Source: an archaeon
Lineage (GTDB): Archaea > Thermoproteota > Nitrososphaeria > Nitrososphaerales > CADDZS01
Direction of reading: 5' to 3'
Assembly (NCBI GenBank): GCA_021792315.1
Contig: JAJYUX010000007.1
Location: 1 to 35,500 of the forward strand
DNA: 35,500 nt
Made by a program: the position numbers and the translations under genes
Shown: positions 7,230-16,200 of the stretch, piece by piece
Layout: each line of letters opens with the position of its first letter
Position numbering within the stretch: the first letter of the stretch is position 1
The notes under the pieces: generated by a model
Told to the model about the DNA's origin: nothing
The model's input: only the letters and a program-made list of their open reading frames with translations
Database searches by the model: none

Positions 7230-9056
7230 ATGGACAAAGTAGTTCTTGACACCAGCATTATAGTTGACGGCAAGGCTACCGAACTCCTATCATCCGACAA
7301 GCTCGTTGGCGTCACTGATGTGATAATTCCAAGGGCTGCTCTGGACGAGTTGCAAGCTCAAGCATCAAAGCACCAGGAGGAAGGGTTTGTGGGCCTTGAA
7401 GAGTTAACTAAGTTGAGGAGTTTGTGCGAAGGAAGACAAATCAGTTTCGTGTTTGAGGGCGAGCGTCCCACCATGGATGACATACGTTTAGCGCGAGGTG
7501 GACGGATTGACGCAATTATCAGAGACGTAGCAAAAGTTCGCAATGCCACATTGCTCACCGCTGATTACGTGCAAGCCCTCGTCGGAAGAGCAGAGGGGTT
7601 GAGTGTACAACATTTTCCGTCGGAAGTCAGGACATCTGGACTTGAATTCGAGAAACTATTCGACTCAAGAACTCTGAGTATTCATTTGAAAGAAGGTGTG
7701 AATCCACACGCGAAGAAAGGACTTCCAGGGAATTTCGAATACGTTCCAATAGGTGAACATGCAAATACCAGGGAAGAACTGGAAGAGATGGCAAAGGAAA
7801 TCACGGAAGCTGCAAGGATTTCGACCGTGGGTTCAGTCGAAATCAGCAGAAGCGGAGCAACGGTAGTTCAGCTTGGATCATACCGTGTAGCGATGGCTAG
7901 GCCCCCATTCTCAGATGGACTGGAAATAACCATCGTCAGACCTCTTGTGCGGCTTTCGCTTTCAGATTACAACGTGTCACAGAAGCTACTTGACCGCTTT
8001 GCAACAAAAGCTGAAGGTATTCTTGTTGCCGGGCCTCCCGGTTCAGGAAAGTCAACTTTTGCGAGCAGTCTGGCTGATTTCTATTTGGAGAAGAGAAAAG
8101 TCGTGAAAACATTCGAATCTCCAAAGGATCTCCAGGTTTCAAAGGGGATCACACAATACGGCCCTCTGGAAGGGGATTTCGAAAAGACATCAGAAATACT
8201 ACTTCTTGTGAGGCCAGATTACACGATCTTTGATGAAGTTAGGAGAACAAGGGATTTCCAGATATTCGCGGATATGAGACTTGCAGGTGTAGGAATGGTC
8301 GGAGTAGTACATGCAAGTGATCCAGTGAATGCTGTTCAGCGGTTCATGAGTCGTATCGAGCTCGGGATGATCCCACACATAGTTGATACTGTAGTCTTTG
8401 TGAAGGCGGGAAAAATTCAGCACGTACTTGAACTCAATCTGGTTGTAAAAGTTCCAACAGGCATGAACGAACCCGACTTATCACGACCAGTGGTTGAGGT
8501 CCGAGATTTCGAATCAGAAGATCTGGTTTACGAGATCTACACGTTTGGAGAGGAAAATGTTGTCATTCCCGTCAAAGATACCCGCTCTTCAGAAAGTGTA
8601 CCCTCCGGCGTTGAAAAACTAGCAACGGAGAAAATCCTGCAGGTCTTCAAGAAATATGATTCAAGGGCAACTGTCAAGATTCTTGGCCCAGCTAAGGCTC
8701 AAGTGTTTCTTGATGAATCTGTCATTCCAAAAGTCATAGGAAAGGGGGGAGCGCAAATAAAAGAGATTGAACATGAACTTTCACTCAGTCTTGACATCAG
8801 ATCCAGAGGGGGCTCTCCGCGGTCAGAGAGTCGATCCATGCGATTTGATTACCGCGAAAAGGGAGGTTCCTTGGAGATTTTCTGCGATCCTGGTTCGGTA
8901 GGAGATCAAGTTTCTGTATACGTTGATGATGAACCAATTTTCAAAACCATCGTTAGCAGAAAGGCAAAAATCAGATTATCTAAGAAGTCCGAAGAAGGTA
9001 AGAAGCTCGAAAAAGGGATTCGTGAAGGGAGGGAGATCACAATACGAGCATCATAG
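7230..9056 (+). CDS. PINA-type ATPase with PIN, VirB11/PilT-like ATPase and KH domains
   Basis: The protein has about 608 residues. The N-terminal PIN domain starts VVLDTSIIVDG and has further acidic positions (DEL, TADY). The central ATPase has a Walker A motif GPPGSGKST (about residue 268) and an acidic TIFDEVRRT motif. Near the C-terminus, VIPKVIGKGGAQI is a KH/GXXG motif. This architecture is the conserved archaeal family called PINA in Sulfolobus, where a hexameric ATPase was reported to act in Holliday-junction migration with Hjc; that role is carried over by family only. ATG at 7230 follows a GGAG with suitable spacing and matches family N-termini. GTG at 7209 would add seven residues. 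Confidence 0.9.
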   Translation: MDKVVLDTSIIVDGKATELLSSDKLVGVTDVIIPRAALDELQAQASKHQEEGFVGLEELTKLRSLCEGRQISFVFEGERPTMDDIRLARGGRIDAIIRDVAKVRNATLLTADYVQALVGRAEGLSVQHFPSEVRTSGLEFEKLFDSRTLSIHLKEGVNPHAKKGLPGNFEYVPIGEHANTREELEEMAKEITEAARISTVGSVEISRSGATVVQLGSYRVAMARPPFSDGLEITIVRPLVRLSLSDYNVSQKLLDRFATKAEGILVAGPPGSGKSTFASSLADFYLEKRKVVKTFESPKDLQVSKGITQYGPLEGDFEKTSEILLLVRPDYTIFDEVRRTRDFQIFADMRLAGVGMVGVVHASDPVNAVQRFMSRIELGMIPHIVDTVVFVKAGKIQHVLELNLVVKVPTGMNEPDLSRPVVEVRDFESEDLVYEIYTFGEENVVIPVKDTRSSESVPSGVEKLATEKILQVFKKYDSRATVKILGPAKAQVFLDESVIPKVIGKGGAQIKEIEHELSLSLDIRSRGGSPRSESRSMRFDYREKGGSLEIFCDPGSVGDQVSVYVDDEPIFKTIVSRKAKIRLSKKSEEGKKLEKGIREGREITIRAS

Positions 9057-9217
9057 CGAAAGCACAATTGCTCCCATCGAAAAATCATACTCGCAAGATT
9101 TTCTCGAGCGATTCTCTGAATCAATGCTTAGCATGAAATAACGCACTCTGAATCTCAAGCCGAAGTCGGGATGATTTGTGAAAGATTATAATATCTGAAA
9201 ATTGTTTTCAACTTTGC

Positions 9218-9292
9218 AGCCCCTTAGTATAGTTAGGTCAAGTATGCGGGCCTCTGGAGCCTGAGACAGCAGTTCGAATCTGCTAGGGGCTA
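9218..9292 (+). tRNA. tRNA-Gln(CTG)
   Basis: This is a 75-nt intronless tRNA. The acceptor AGCCCCT pairs with AGGGGCT, with discriminator A. The weak D stem is GTAT/GTAT. The anticodon arm is CGGGC-CTCTGGA-GCCTG, giving anticodon CTG. The T arm is AGCAG-TTCGAAT-CTGCT. An ATTATAATAT box at about 9185-9195 lies 25-30 bases upstream and is a good TATA element. No CCA is encoded. Confidence 0.93.
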
Positions 9293-9322
9293 TCCATAGT
9301 TCTATCTTGCTGGTTGTATCGG

Positions 9323-9351
9323 GCACTTTCGCACTTTCTAATTGCGAAAGT
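9323..9351. repeat. Inverted repeat / hairpin downstream of tRNA-Gln
   Basis: A perfect 9-bp inverted repeat ACTTTCGCA / TGCGAAAGT has a 9-base loop. The left side is also a direct tandem duplication of GCACTTTC (9323-9338). It lies 30 bases past tRNA-Gln and about 100 before the aminotransferase gene. It could be a trailer hairpin or a protein-binding site. There is no T-run after it. Confidence 0.5.
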
Positions 9352-9368
9352 AGATGACCAACATCTCG

Positions 9369-9440
9369 AATTGTCGAACTGCTTTGATCATCGAACTGGT
9401 GGCATTTAGAAACGATACTTTAAATTTGGATTCGACAATT
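9369..9440 (+). promoter_or_regulatory. Promoter region of the aminotransferase gene with spaced inverted repeat
   Basis: AATTGTCGAA (9369-9378) and its exact complement TTCGACAATT (9431-9440) flank a TTTAAAT TATA-like box at about 9419-9425. ATG follows at 9454. The right arm falls between the TATA box and the expected transcription start, where a bound repressor would block initiation. The operator role is inferred from position only. Confidence 0.45.
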
Positions 9441-9453
9441 TGAGTAAGAGACC

Positions 9454-10590
9454 ATGATAGACCCTGATGAAATTCTGCTGATTCCTGGACCCACTACGCT
9501 CAGCTCCCGCGTACGGGAAATGATGTCTCGACCGCAACAAAGTCACGTTGCTCCTGAGTTTTACAACGCATTCAGGGAATTACTAATGCTTGCTCGATAC
9601 ACTTTCGTGAACAACAACGGCCTTCAATTTGTCTTCACTGGAGCCGGTTCGATTGGAATGGAGACTGCTGTTGTCTCATTGCTGGAAAAGGGAGATAAGG
9701 TACTCAGTGTGGAAACCGGAGCTTTTGGCCAGCGTTTTTCGTTGATGGCGGAGATACACGGAGCTGTTGTCGAAAAGTTATCTTTTGAAAGAGGTCATCA
9801 CGCAGACTATGACCTCGTCAACTCCACTTTAAAGAAAGAAAGGTTCAAGGCGGTCCTCTTTACTCACGTGGATACTTCAACGTCGATAATGAATGACCCT
9901 TCACAACTTTGTGAAATAGCGCATAACAATGGAGCGTTCGCCGTTTGCGATTCAGTCTGTGGGATAGCGGGAGCGCCTTTGAAATTTGATGACATTGGGG
10001 CTGATATAGTGCTCACGGGTTCTCAAAAAGCAATCGCTGCTCCCCCTGGCGCTACGCTCTTGGCAGTTTCAAAGGACGCTTACGCAAGCATGGAGAGGAG
10101 AAAGTCCCCAATCCAATCCTACTACATGAATCTTGTTCGATGGAAGCCAATAATGGATGATCCAAAAATCTACCTGACGACACCGGCAGTTCAAGTTATG
10201 CTGGGTCTAAAGGAAGCGTTAGTCGAAGTCAAGGAAGAGGGCATTGAAAACAGATGGAGAAGACATGAGAATCTCGCAAGAGCGTTTAGGGCCGGTCTTG
10301 AAACCCTGAACCTTCAACCGTTCCCAGACGAGGAAAGCAGGTCACCGACCGTGACAGCTTTTCAAGTTCCTAACGGAAAATCATCAGAAATTCAGGAGGC
10401 ACTAAGAACAAAGTACGGAATCCACCTAGCTCTTGGATTCGGAGAATTCAAGGATCATATGCTGCGAGTCGGTCATTTTGGCAATATTTCATTAACTGAT
10501 GTGCTTTCTCTGCTCGGCTCTCTGGAAATGACTGCAGGCAAAGATTCAAAACGTGGCTCAGCTGTCGAAGCAGCTTTGGACGTAATGTAG
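9454..10590 (+). CDS. Class V aminotransferase (alanine/serine-glyoxylate type)
   Basis: This 378-residue PLP enzyme begins with the family's LLIPGPTTLSSRVREMMSRP signature. It has VFTGAGSIGMETAV for cofactor phosphate binding and VCDSVCGIAGAPL with the PLP-ring aspartate. The Schiff-base lysine is in TGSQKAIAAPPG, near residue 192. The small C-terminal domain is complete. The closest known group is alanine-glyoxylate or serine-glyoxylate transaminase, and the exact donor and acceptor cannot be fixed. It has its own promoter with a possible operator upstream. Its stop is one base from the stop of the convergent argS. Confidence 0.9.
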   Translation: MIDPDEILLIPGPTTLSSRVREMMSRPQQSHVAPEFYNAFRELLMLARYTFVNNNGLQFVFTGAGSIGMETAVVSLLEKGDKVLSVETGAFGQRFSLMAEIHGAVVEKLSFERGHHADYDLVNSTLKKERFKAVLFTHVDTSTSIMNDPSQLCEIAHNNGAFAVCDSVCGIAGAPLKFDDIGADIVLTGSQKAIAAPPGATLLAVSKDAYASMERRKSPIQSYYMNLVRWKPIMDDPKIYLTTPAVQVMLGLKEALVEVKEEGIENRWRRHENLARAFRAGLETLNLQPFPDEESRSPTVTAFQVPNGKSSEIQEALRTKYGIHLALGFGEFKDHMLRVGHFGNISLTDVLSLLGSLEMTAGKDSKRGSAVEAALDVM

Positions 10591-10591
10591 A

Positions 10592-12532
10592 CTAGATCTT
10601 TGTGGGACATTCTATTCCCAATAGACGTAGGGATTGAGTTAATACCTTCTGAAACGACATGACCAACCTGATCCTGGCCTGCTTAAGCTCTGTGTTATCT
10701 ACTTGAATCACTCGGTTTTTCTCGTAAAACTTGTTGAAGGATTCACATAATTCAAATGAATAATGAGCTATCCACTTCGGTGCCAACATCTTAACGGCCT
10801 TTTCGACATTTAGGTCAAACTTGGAAACCAGTGTTGCTAGATCGACTTCTGATTCTGAGTTCAGGAGATCCGCGTTAATAGTCTCACTTATCTTTTCGAC
10901 CTTTGCAATAATGCTATTTGCTCTTGCAAGCGTATATAGCATGTAAGGCCCTGTTTCGCCAACAAGTCTCAACGATTCGTCGAGGTCGAAAGTGATTGTC
11001 TTATCCAAATCTTGTTTCAGCAGGCCAAACCTAATGGCAGAAATGGAGATTTTTTCGGAAACATCGTCAAACCAAGACTGATCAGTAATGTCTGGGTTCC
11101 GTCTCTTGGTCTCGATTAGAGCTGATTTCTTCACAGCTTCAATAGCGTCATCAGCATTCACATAGAGACCCTTTCGACCCGACATCTTGACACCCTGAAA
11201 GTGATCACTTTCTGCAGGTTGTTTAGTTTCAGCTGTCTTTGTAATCCATGCAACTGTCTTCGAACTCAGAATCATTAGTGCGTATGCGAGATGAACATAC
11301 TTCTCAGCAAAGTCTTGCCCTGACAATTCCTCTAGCACGTGTAAGATTACTCTTTGTAATCTTGACTGCTCCGCTCCTATTGCAGTGATACTCTTGTCAG
11401 ACCCCCATTTCACAGGAGATATCTGGATACCTGATCCATGTATTTGAGTTCTCCAGATCTCATGACCATTGGGATCACTAGTGTACTTAGCATAGCTGAA
11501 TTTATCCGCTATCAAGCCAGTCTTTAGGGCCGCAAAAGGGATGTCTTTTGCTACATAGGTTGCTGTGCCGTCGCTCCTCACTAGTACTTTGTCTTCTCCC
11601 TCTTTTTCGCCCTTAACAGTAACAATCCAGCATCCAGCAAAAGTTCCCTCCGTCTGGAGTTTCGCGATTCCCTTTGATCTTAGAGCAGAGAAGGTGTCAG
11701 TCCAGAGTTGTGAGGCGATGATGTCTGATTCGAATACCATAAGGTCGTAAGACGCGTTGAATCGCCAGCAGGTGCTTAGCTGTTCACGAAGAATCTTGTC
11801 AGTTATTTCTGCAGCAAGAGGAAATATCTCAGGGTCACGTTCTTCGATTCCCTTCAGAACAGCCTTACGTTTCTCGGCTAGAGTCGAATCGCTTTCATAT
11901 CTCCTGTTCACGGCAACATAAATGTCGTCTCCGGCATAACGATCGAATTTCTTTGAATTACTTGTAGTAGGAAAACCCAAGTGTCTTATTCCAACAATGA
12001 CATCTGCAACTTGAAGCCCCGAATCGTCGACATAGTTGAGTACCTTTACAGAATGATTAGTGAATTTGAATAGTCGGGCAATAGAATCTCCAACTGCCAC
12101 GTTCCTCAAATGACCCACATGCAATGCCTTGTTCGGGTTGACAGAGGTGTGTTCTACGAGTACGCTTGCGCCGTGCCCGATGTCAATCGAACCATACCCA
12201 TTCTCATTCGCTCGTTTCAGGACTTCGGTGAACAAAGCGCCTCGTTGGAACCTGAAGTTCAAGAAACCCGATGGATGTCCTTCTACGCTCTCGACGTACC
12301 GCTTCTTGCCTGACTCTTTGCCTTCTATTTCACGTGCTATTTCCGCGACTAATTCAGATGGTACCTTCCTAGCATTCTTTGCAAGCTGGTAGCCAGTCCT
12401 GAAAGAAACATCACCCAAATCCTTGGATGGGGGAATGCTCCAGTCGTTTTGATGTGGCGGTTCGTATCCCAAAGATAGACATGCCGCAGTTACAAGCGAG
12501 CTTGCCTCAACCACGAAATCCCTGAAACTCAA
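10592..12532 (-). CDS. argS: Arginyl-tRNA synthetase
   Basis: This 646-residue class I synthetase has an N-terminal Add1-like tRNA-recognition domain (residues 1-110), then a catalytic core with the HIGH variant ALHVGHLRN near residue 137. The KMSKS variant KMSGRKG lies near 450. The C-terminal all-helical anticodon domain is of the DALR type (GPYMLYTLARANSI). It charges tRNA-Arg, two genes for which are in this window. The start is TTG, with no upstream ATG in frame. The gene follows the HAD gene at 12562 by 29 bases on the same strand and probably shares its promoter. Confidence 0.95.
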   Translation of the reverse strand: MSFRDFVVEASSLVTAACLSLGYEPPHQNDWSIPPSKDLGDVSFRTGYQLAKNARKVPSELVAEIAREIEGKESGKKRYVESVEGHPSGFLNFRFQRGALFTEVLKRANENGYGSIDIGHGASVLVEHTSVNPNKALHVGHLRNVAVGDSIARLFKFTNHSVKVLNYVDDSGLQVADVIVGIRHLGFPTTSNSKKFDRYAGDDIYVAVNRRYESDSTLAEKRKAVLKGIEERDPEIFPLAAEITDKILREQLSTCWRFNASYDLMVFESDIIASQLWTDTFSALRSKGIAKLQTEGTFAGCWIVTVKGEKEGEDKVLVRSDGTATYVAKDIPFAALKTGLIADKFSYAKYTSDPNGHEIWRTQIHGSGIQISPVKWGSDKSITAIGAEQSRLQRVILHVLEELSGQDFAEKYVHLAYALMILSSKTVAWITKTAETKQPAESDHFQGVKMSGRKGLYVNADDAIEAVKKSALIETKRRNPDITDQSWFDDVSEKISISAIRFGLLKQDLDKTITFDLDESLRLVGETGPYMLYTLARANSIIAKVEKISETINADLLNSESEVDLATLVSKFDLNVEKAVKMLAPKWIAHYSFELCESFNKFYEKNRVIQVDNTELKQARIRLVMSFQKVLTQSLRLLGIECPTKI

Positions 12533-12561
12533 TGCAATTCATTTTCCTAATGCTGAAAGAA

Positions 12562-13251
12562 TCATTTTCCGAGCTTTTTCATTATGTGCGAAACTGCCTC
12601 AGCGGTTCCGGCTCCAATTTCTTCTTTGCAAGCATAATTTGCTTTCGATTTCACTTCATGAGGTGCATTTGCTACGGCGGCGCTGTAACCGCAGATATCG
12701 AACATTGGCACATCCGTCTCGCTATCACCTATAACAGCTGCTTGCGACGGTTCGATCCCCAGAAACTTGAGAGCTTCACTCAAGCCAAATGCTTTGCTTA
12801 TCCCTGTTTTAGTAAGGTGGAGCGCAAATTTACTGTCATTGATAGTGACCGGAATGTGCATTTTATTGAGAATTACTTGACCTTCGATCGGGTCAAAAGT
12901 ACGAAGAAGTACCACTTCTGTCAATCTGGCGCTGACAGGTTTCACTCGAACATCAAAATGTGTGGATAAGACTTCGTATGCTTCCAGTGGCAAAGTCTTA
13001 TCTCCATACAATTTCATGTCTGTGGGAGAAGTCATCAGAAGACCTCCGTTTTCACAAACAGCAACCCTTGAACAACCGAGGAAAACGCCGAGGTAGTATG
13101 TGTCCCAAGGACCTCTTCCTGACGCGAGTAAGACCTCATATCCTAGTCTTCTGAGCCATCTGATCGAATGCGCGGCCTCGAGCGAAAGGATACCGTTGAA
13201 ATCGCAAATGGTCCCGTCGATATCGAAAACAAAAGCCCTTAGTTCCATCAT
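12562..13251 (-). CDS. HAD hydrolase, archaeal phosphoglycolate phosphatase/Cof type
   Basis: The protein has 229 residues. It has FDIDGTICDF near residue 9, LASGRG as motif II, a C2-type cap in the middle (roughly 80-150), the motif III lysine in TKTGISKAFGL, and IGDSETDVPMF as motif IV near 175. The C2B cap and size match archaeal phosphoglycolate phosphatase of the Thermoplasma TA0175 type; sugar phosphates are also possible substrates. ATG occurs at both residue 1 and residue 2. It is the first gene of a short unit with argS. Confidence 0.88.
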   Translation of the reverse strand: MMELRAFVFDIDGTICDFNGILSLEAAHSIRWLRRLGYEVLLASGRGPWDTYYLGVFLGCSRVAVCENGGLLMTSPTDMKLYGDKTLPLEAYEVLSTHFDVRVKPVSARLTEVVLLRTFDPIEGQVILNKMHIPVTINDSKFALHLTKTGISKAFGLSEALKFLGIEPSQAAVIGDSETDVPMFDICGYSAAVANAPHEVKSKANYACKEEIGAGTAEAVSHIMKKLGK

Positions 13252-13416
13252 CGTTCTTCAGATTTGTCAAAATCCCGAGTGCATAACCTTTTCCTGTTCG
13301 GATGTCTAATTGAAAAGCTACTCGAAATCCTAACTTCATCAAGAATCAAGACATAAAGTGGTGATCCTCCAACAGCCAAAAAGCCTTATTTCACCAAGGA
13401 GTTGATCTAGTCTAGA

Positions 13417-13544
13417 GGGCCCGTAGCCTAGCATGGATTAGGGCGTCAGCCTGCGGTTGGCATACTATCGACACTTGATTCTCTAATAATTGAGTCTTCG
13501 AAGCGGATAGCTGGAGGTCGTGGGTTCAAATCCCACCGGGCCCG
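13417..13544 (+). tRNA. tRNA-Arg(GCG) with a 52-nt intron
   Basis: The acceptor GGGCCCG/CGGGCCC, D arm and T arm (GTGGG-TTCAAAT-CCCAC) are nearly the same as in tRNA-Arg(CCG) at 4731-4819. Exon 1 (13417-13456) ends TCAGC-CTGCGG. Exon 2 (13509-13544) begins A-GCTGG. Joining them gives the anticodon loop CTGCGGA with anticodon GCG and a 76-nt tRNA. The intron lies at the canonical 37/38 site and can form its own hairpin (GATTC..GAGTC). A CCTTATTT box about 28-33 bases upstream is a likely promoter. Confidence 0.92.
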
Positions 13545-13631
13545 TTTCTTCTTGGATGCAAAACCCTCATCTTCAATCAGCGGGTCGGTTGGCCATGCAC
13601 TTAGGAGCACAAAACGAAAGCTAATATCTCA

Positions 13632-14498
13632 TTGATTTGCAACGCTTCCGCCATTGGCTTGGCTCCTCACTCGATTGCTTCCTCAAAAGCTCCACTATCA
13701 AGAGGCAAATCTAAAGTTGCGACCCTGAACATTGCAGATGAGATTTCAAGGATTTCATCTTTTATCAGAGGCCAAGTCTCAAACTCTCATACGCGTGGAG
13801 TTATTGTCGGCATCAGTGGTGGAATTGACAGCGCGGTTGTAGCATCGCTTTGCAGTCAGGCTCTTGGGAAAAAGAGAGTGCTTGGAGTATTTCTATTCGA
13901 AGAACGATCTCGCAATTCCGATGACTATTCTGATGCTAGATTGCTGGCGACGACTCTCAACATAAGGACTTTGGATTTTTGCATCACTCCAATAGTACAT
14001 TCTGTTTCGAGAACGCTAGCATCATGTCGACAGAACCTTTCGAGACTGACTCTCGCGAACATCAAAGCGAGAACTCGCATGATTATCTTGTACGCACTTG
14101 CTAATGAGCACAATTTGCTAGTAGCTGGTACGGGAGACAGGTCGGAGGAATTGCTGGGGTATTTCACGAAGTATGGAGATGGAGGAGTCGATTTTCTTCC
14201 AATCGGTCATCTGTACAAAACTGAGGTACGCGCACTAGGATCAGTATTGAGGATTCCTTACAGTATTCTTATGAAGCCATCCAGTCCGAATCTTTGGCCA
14301 GGCCATAAGGCAACTCATGAACTTCCTGCAGACTATGATGTGCTCGATAAAGTTATGACTGCTCTGTTTGACTCCAAGAGGTCCTCGCGACAAATAGAGA
14401 AGGACACAAAGGTCTCGAGAACGATAATTCGAAAGATCATTGACCTAAATGCTTCCAGCAAGCATAAGAGGCAGCTTCCCAAATTGGTTGTTTCTTAG
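13632..14498 (+). CDS. nadE: NH3-dependent NAD+ synthetase
   Basis: The protein is 288 residues from TTG. It has the ATP-pyrophosphatase P-loop GISGGIDSAVV near residue 59, the LVAGTGDRSEELLGYFTKYG deamido-NAD/ATP site near 180, and KPSSPNLWPGHKA further on. It makes NAD from nicotinic acid adenine dinucleotide; there is no glutaminase domain, so free ammonia is the expected nitrogen donor. The first 35 residues do not look conserved, so the true start may be the later TTG at codon 10 or a rarer codon. cofE follows after 13 bases. Confidence 0.92.
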   Translation: MICNASAIGLAPHSIASSKAPLSRGKSKVATLNIADEISRISSFIRGQVSNSHTRGVIVGISGGIDSAVVASLCSQALGKKRVLGVFLFEERSRNSDDYSDARLLATTLNIRTLDFCITPIVHSVSRTLASCRQNLSRLTLANIKARTRMIILYALANEHNLLVAGTGDRSEELLGYFTKYGDGGVDFLPIGHLYKTEVRALGSVLRIPYSILMKPSSPNLWPGHKATHELPADYDVLDKVMTALFDSKRSSRQIEKDTKVSRTIIRKIIDLNASSKHKRQLPKLVVS

Positions 14499-14511
14499 GT
14501 AGTCAAACGAA

Positions 14512-15261
14512 ATGAGCTCGTTAGAGATAATCCCAGTTCAAGGAATAGGCGAAGTACTAAGAGGTGACAATCTCGGCGAACTCATCACCAGAGCTTGCAG
14601 CGTCCAAGGACTTCGGCTTCAAACCGGAGATATTGTTTGTGTCACTCACAAGATTGTGTCAAAGTCCGAGGGGCGCGTCCTCAGTCTCTCAGACATAACA
14701 CCAAGTAAATTTGCTATTAAAGCAGCACGACATATTCAGAAAGAACCGCAACAAGTGGAAGTTATTCTATCGGAGTCGAGAAGAATTGTTAAGATGGTAC
14801 GAGGTTTGATTATTTCTGAAACCCCACAAGGATTTGTGTGTGCGAACGCTGGTGTAGATCAATCTAATGTCGAGATGGGCAAGATCTTGCTTTTGCCAAG
14901 ACGACCAGATGAAACTGCAAAAAAGATAAGGACCGCCATTCGTAAAAGGACGAAAAGAGATGTTGCTGTGATTATTACTGATACATTCGGTAGACCGTGG
15001 CGAGAGGGACAGGTGGACGTAGCTATTGGGTTGTCAGGAATCGACCCTTTTACCGACTATCGTGGAAGGAAAGATCAATACGGTTTCAATCTCAAGGCAA
15101 GCGTAATCTGCGTCGCCGATGAACTTGCTTCTGCCGCAGAACTATGTATGAACAAGCTCGATCGAGTTCCAGTGGCAATAATCAGAGGATACCATTACCG
15201 CAGAGCTGATATTCCTGCCAGAGCGCTTGCAAGAAGGCCTGTACGTGACCTTTTCAGGTAG
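14512..15261 (+). CDS. cofE: Coenzyme F420-0:L-glutamate ligase
   Basis: This 249-residue enzyme adds the gamma-linked glutamate tail to F420-0 using GTP. Family features are IIPVQGIGEVLRGDNLGELI at the N-terminus, DIVCVTHKIVSKSEGR, CANAGVDQSN, and IITDTFGRPWREGQVDVAIG with DYRGRKDQYG. The length matches archaeal CofE, without the C-terminal domain found in the actinobacterial FbiB fusion. The start is ATG. It is followed by cofD and cofC, which supply the preceding steps, so the block is a compact F420 operon. Confidence 0.95.
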   Translation: MSSLEIIPVQGIGEVLRGDNLGELITRACSVQGLRLQTGDIVCVTHKIVSKSEGRVLSLSDITPSKFAIKAARHIQKEPQQVEVILSESRRIVKMVRGLIISETPQGFVCANAGVDQSNVEMGKILLLPRRPDETAKKIRTAIRKRTKRDVAVIITDTFGRPWREGQVDVAIGLSGIDPFTDYRGRKDQYGFNLKASVICVADELASAAELCMNKLDRVPVAIIRGYHYRRADIPARALARRPVRDLFR

Positions 15262-15273
15262 CTGAGTACCGCG

Positions 15274-16200
15274 TTGAAGCGGGTAGGAGTTATTTGTGGA
15301 GGCTCTGGTTCCTCAAAATTTGCGAATGCATTTTCTGACTACTCCAACGAGAAAGAGGAATTGGATCTGGGATTTATCACTAATGTAGCAGACAACTTCT
15401 GGTATCATGACTTGTATGTCTGCCCCGATGTCGACATAATTATTCACGCCTTGGCTGGAAACTTGGATATGATGAGAGGATGGGGGGTTTCTGGAGATAC
15501 TTTCACTGCTCAGGATTTATTTTCTAGAGTAAGGAAGGAAAAGGAGTGGTTCAATCTTGGCGATTTTGACTCAGCTCTCTGTCGGCAGAGATCTGAACTT
15601 TTGAAATCTGGGTGGAAACTTTCTACCGTAACAGATCATTTTTGTAAGATATTCAAAATAAATCACCGGATTATTCCCTCAACTGACGATGTAGAGGTGA
15701 CTTTTGTCTTGACAAATTCAGGTATGATGCACCTACAACAGTACTGGGTTGAGCATAAGGGGATACCCAAAGTGAAATCTGTGTCAAACTTCGGAGCGAC
15801 CTACGCAAAAGCCAGCACAACTGCAATCTCATATGTCTCGCCATTTACAATAATCTGCCCCGCAAATCCCGTTACAAGCATCATGCCCTGTATTCGTTTG
15901 AGTGGATTAAGAGAGGCTCTCAAGAAGACAAGAGTCATTGCTATCAGTCCCTTCGTAGGGGACAAGCCCTTCTCAGGTCCCGCAGCTCAACTCATGTGTG
16001 CAGCTGGCTTTGAGCCAAATAGCTTAGGCGTTGCAAGATTATATTCAGCATTTCTTGACCTGCTGATACTTGACTCGAACGAAGATAGAAAAGTCTTCTC
16101 AAAGATTAGAGATTTAGGAATAGAATGTATTATGACCCACACAAGAATCGACGAGGATTCAAAGATGACTATTGCGGAAGGTATCATGAATTCACTTTGA
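15274..16200 (+). CDS. cofD: 2-phospho-L-lactate transferase
   Basis: This 308-residue protein transfers the phospholactyl moiety from the CofC product to the deazaflavin Fo. The N-terminus VGVICGGSGSSKFANAF carries the family's GGSGSSK nucleotide-binding loop. TNVADNFWYHDLYVCPDVD and SPFVGDKPFSGPA are also typical. The start is TTG at 15274, 12 bases after cofE. Its TGA stop overlaps the TTG start of cofC in the tetranucleotide TTGA, which suggests coupled translation. Confidence 0.95.
   Translation: MKRVGVICGGSGSSKFANAFSDYSNEKEELDLGFITNVADNFWYHDLYVCPDVDIIIHALAGNLDMMRGWGVSGDTFTAQDLFSRVRKEKEWFNLGDFDSALCRQRSELLKSGWKLSTVTDHFCKIFKINHRIIPSTDDVEVTFVLTNSGMMHLQQYWVEHKGIPKVKSVSNFGATYAKASTTAISYVSPFTIICPANPVTSIMPCIRLSGLREALKKTRVIAISPFVGDKPFSGPAAQLMCAAGFEPNSLGVARLYSAFLDLLILDSNEDRKVFSKIRDLGIECIMTHTRIDEDSKMTIAEGIMNSL

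Noticed and set aside
8923..9141. 72-codon frame overlapping the 3' end of the PINA gene
   Set aside because: Most of it lies inside the PINA coding sequence in another frame, and the tail past 9056 has no recognisable features.
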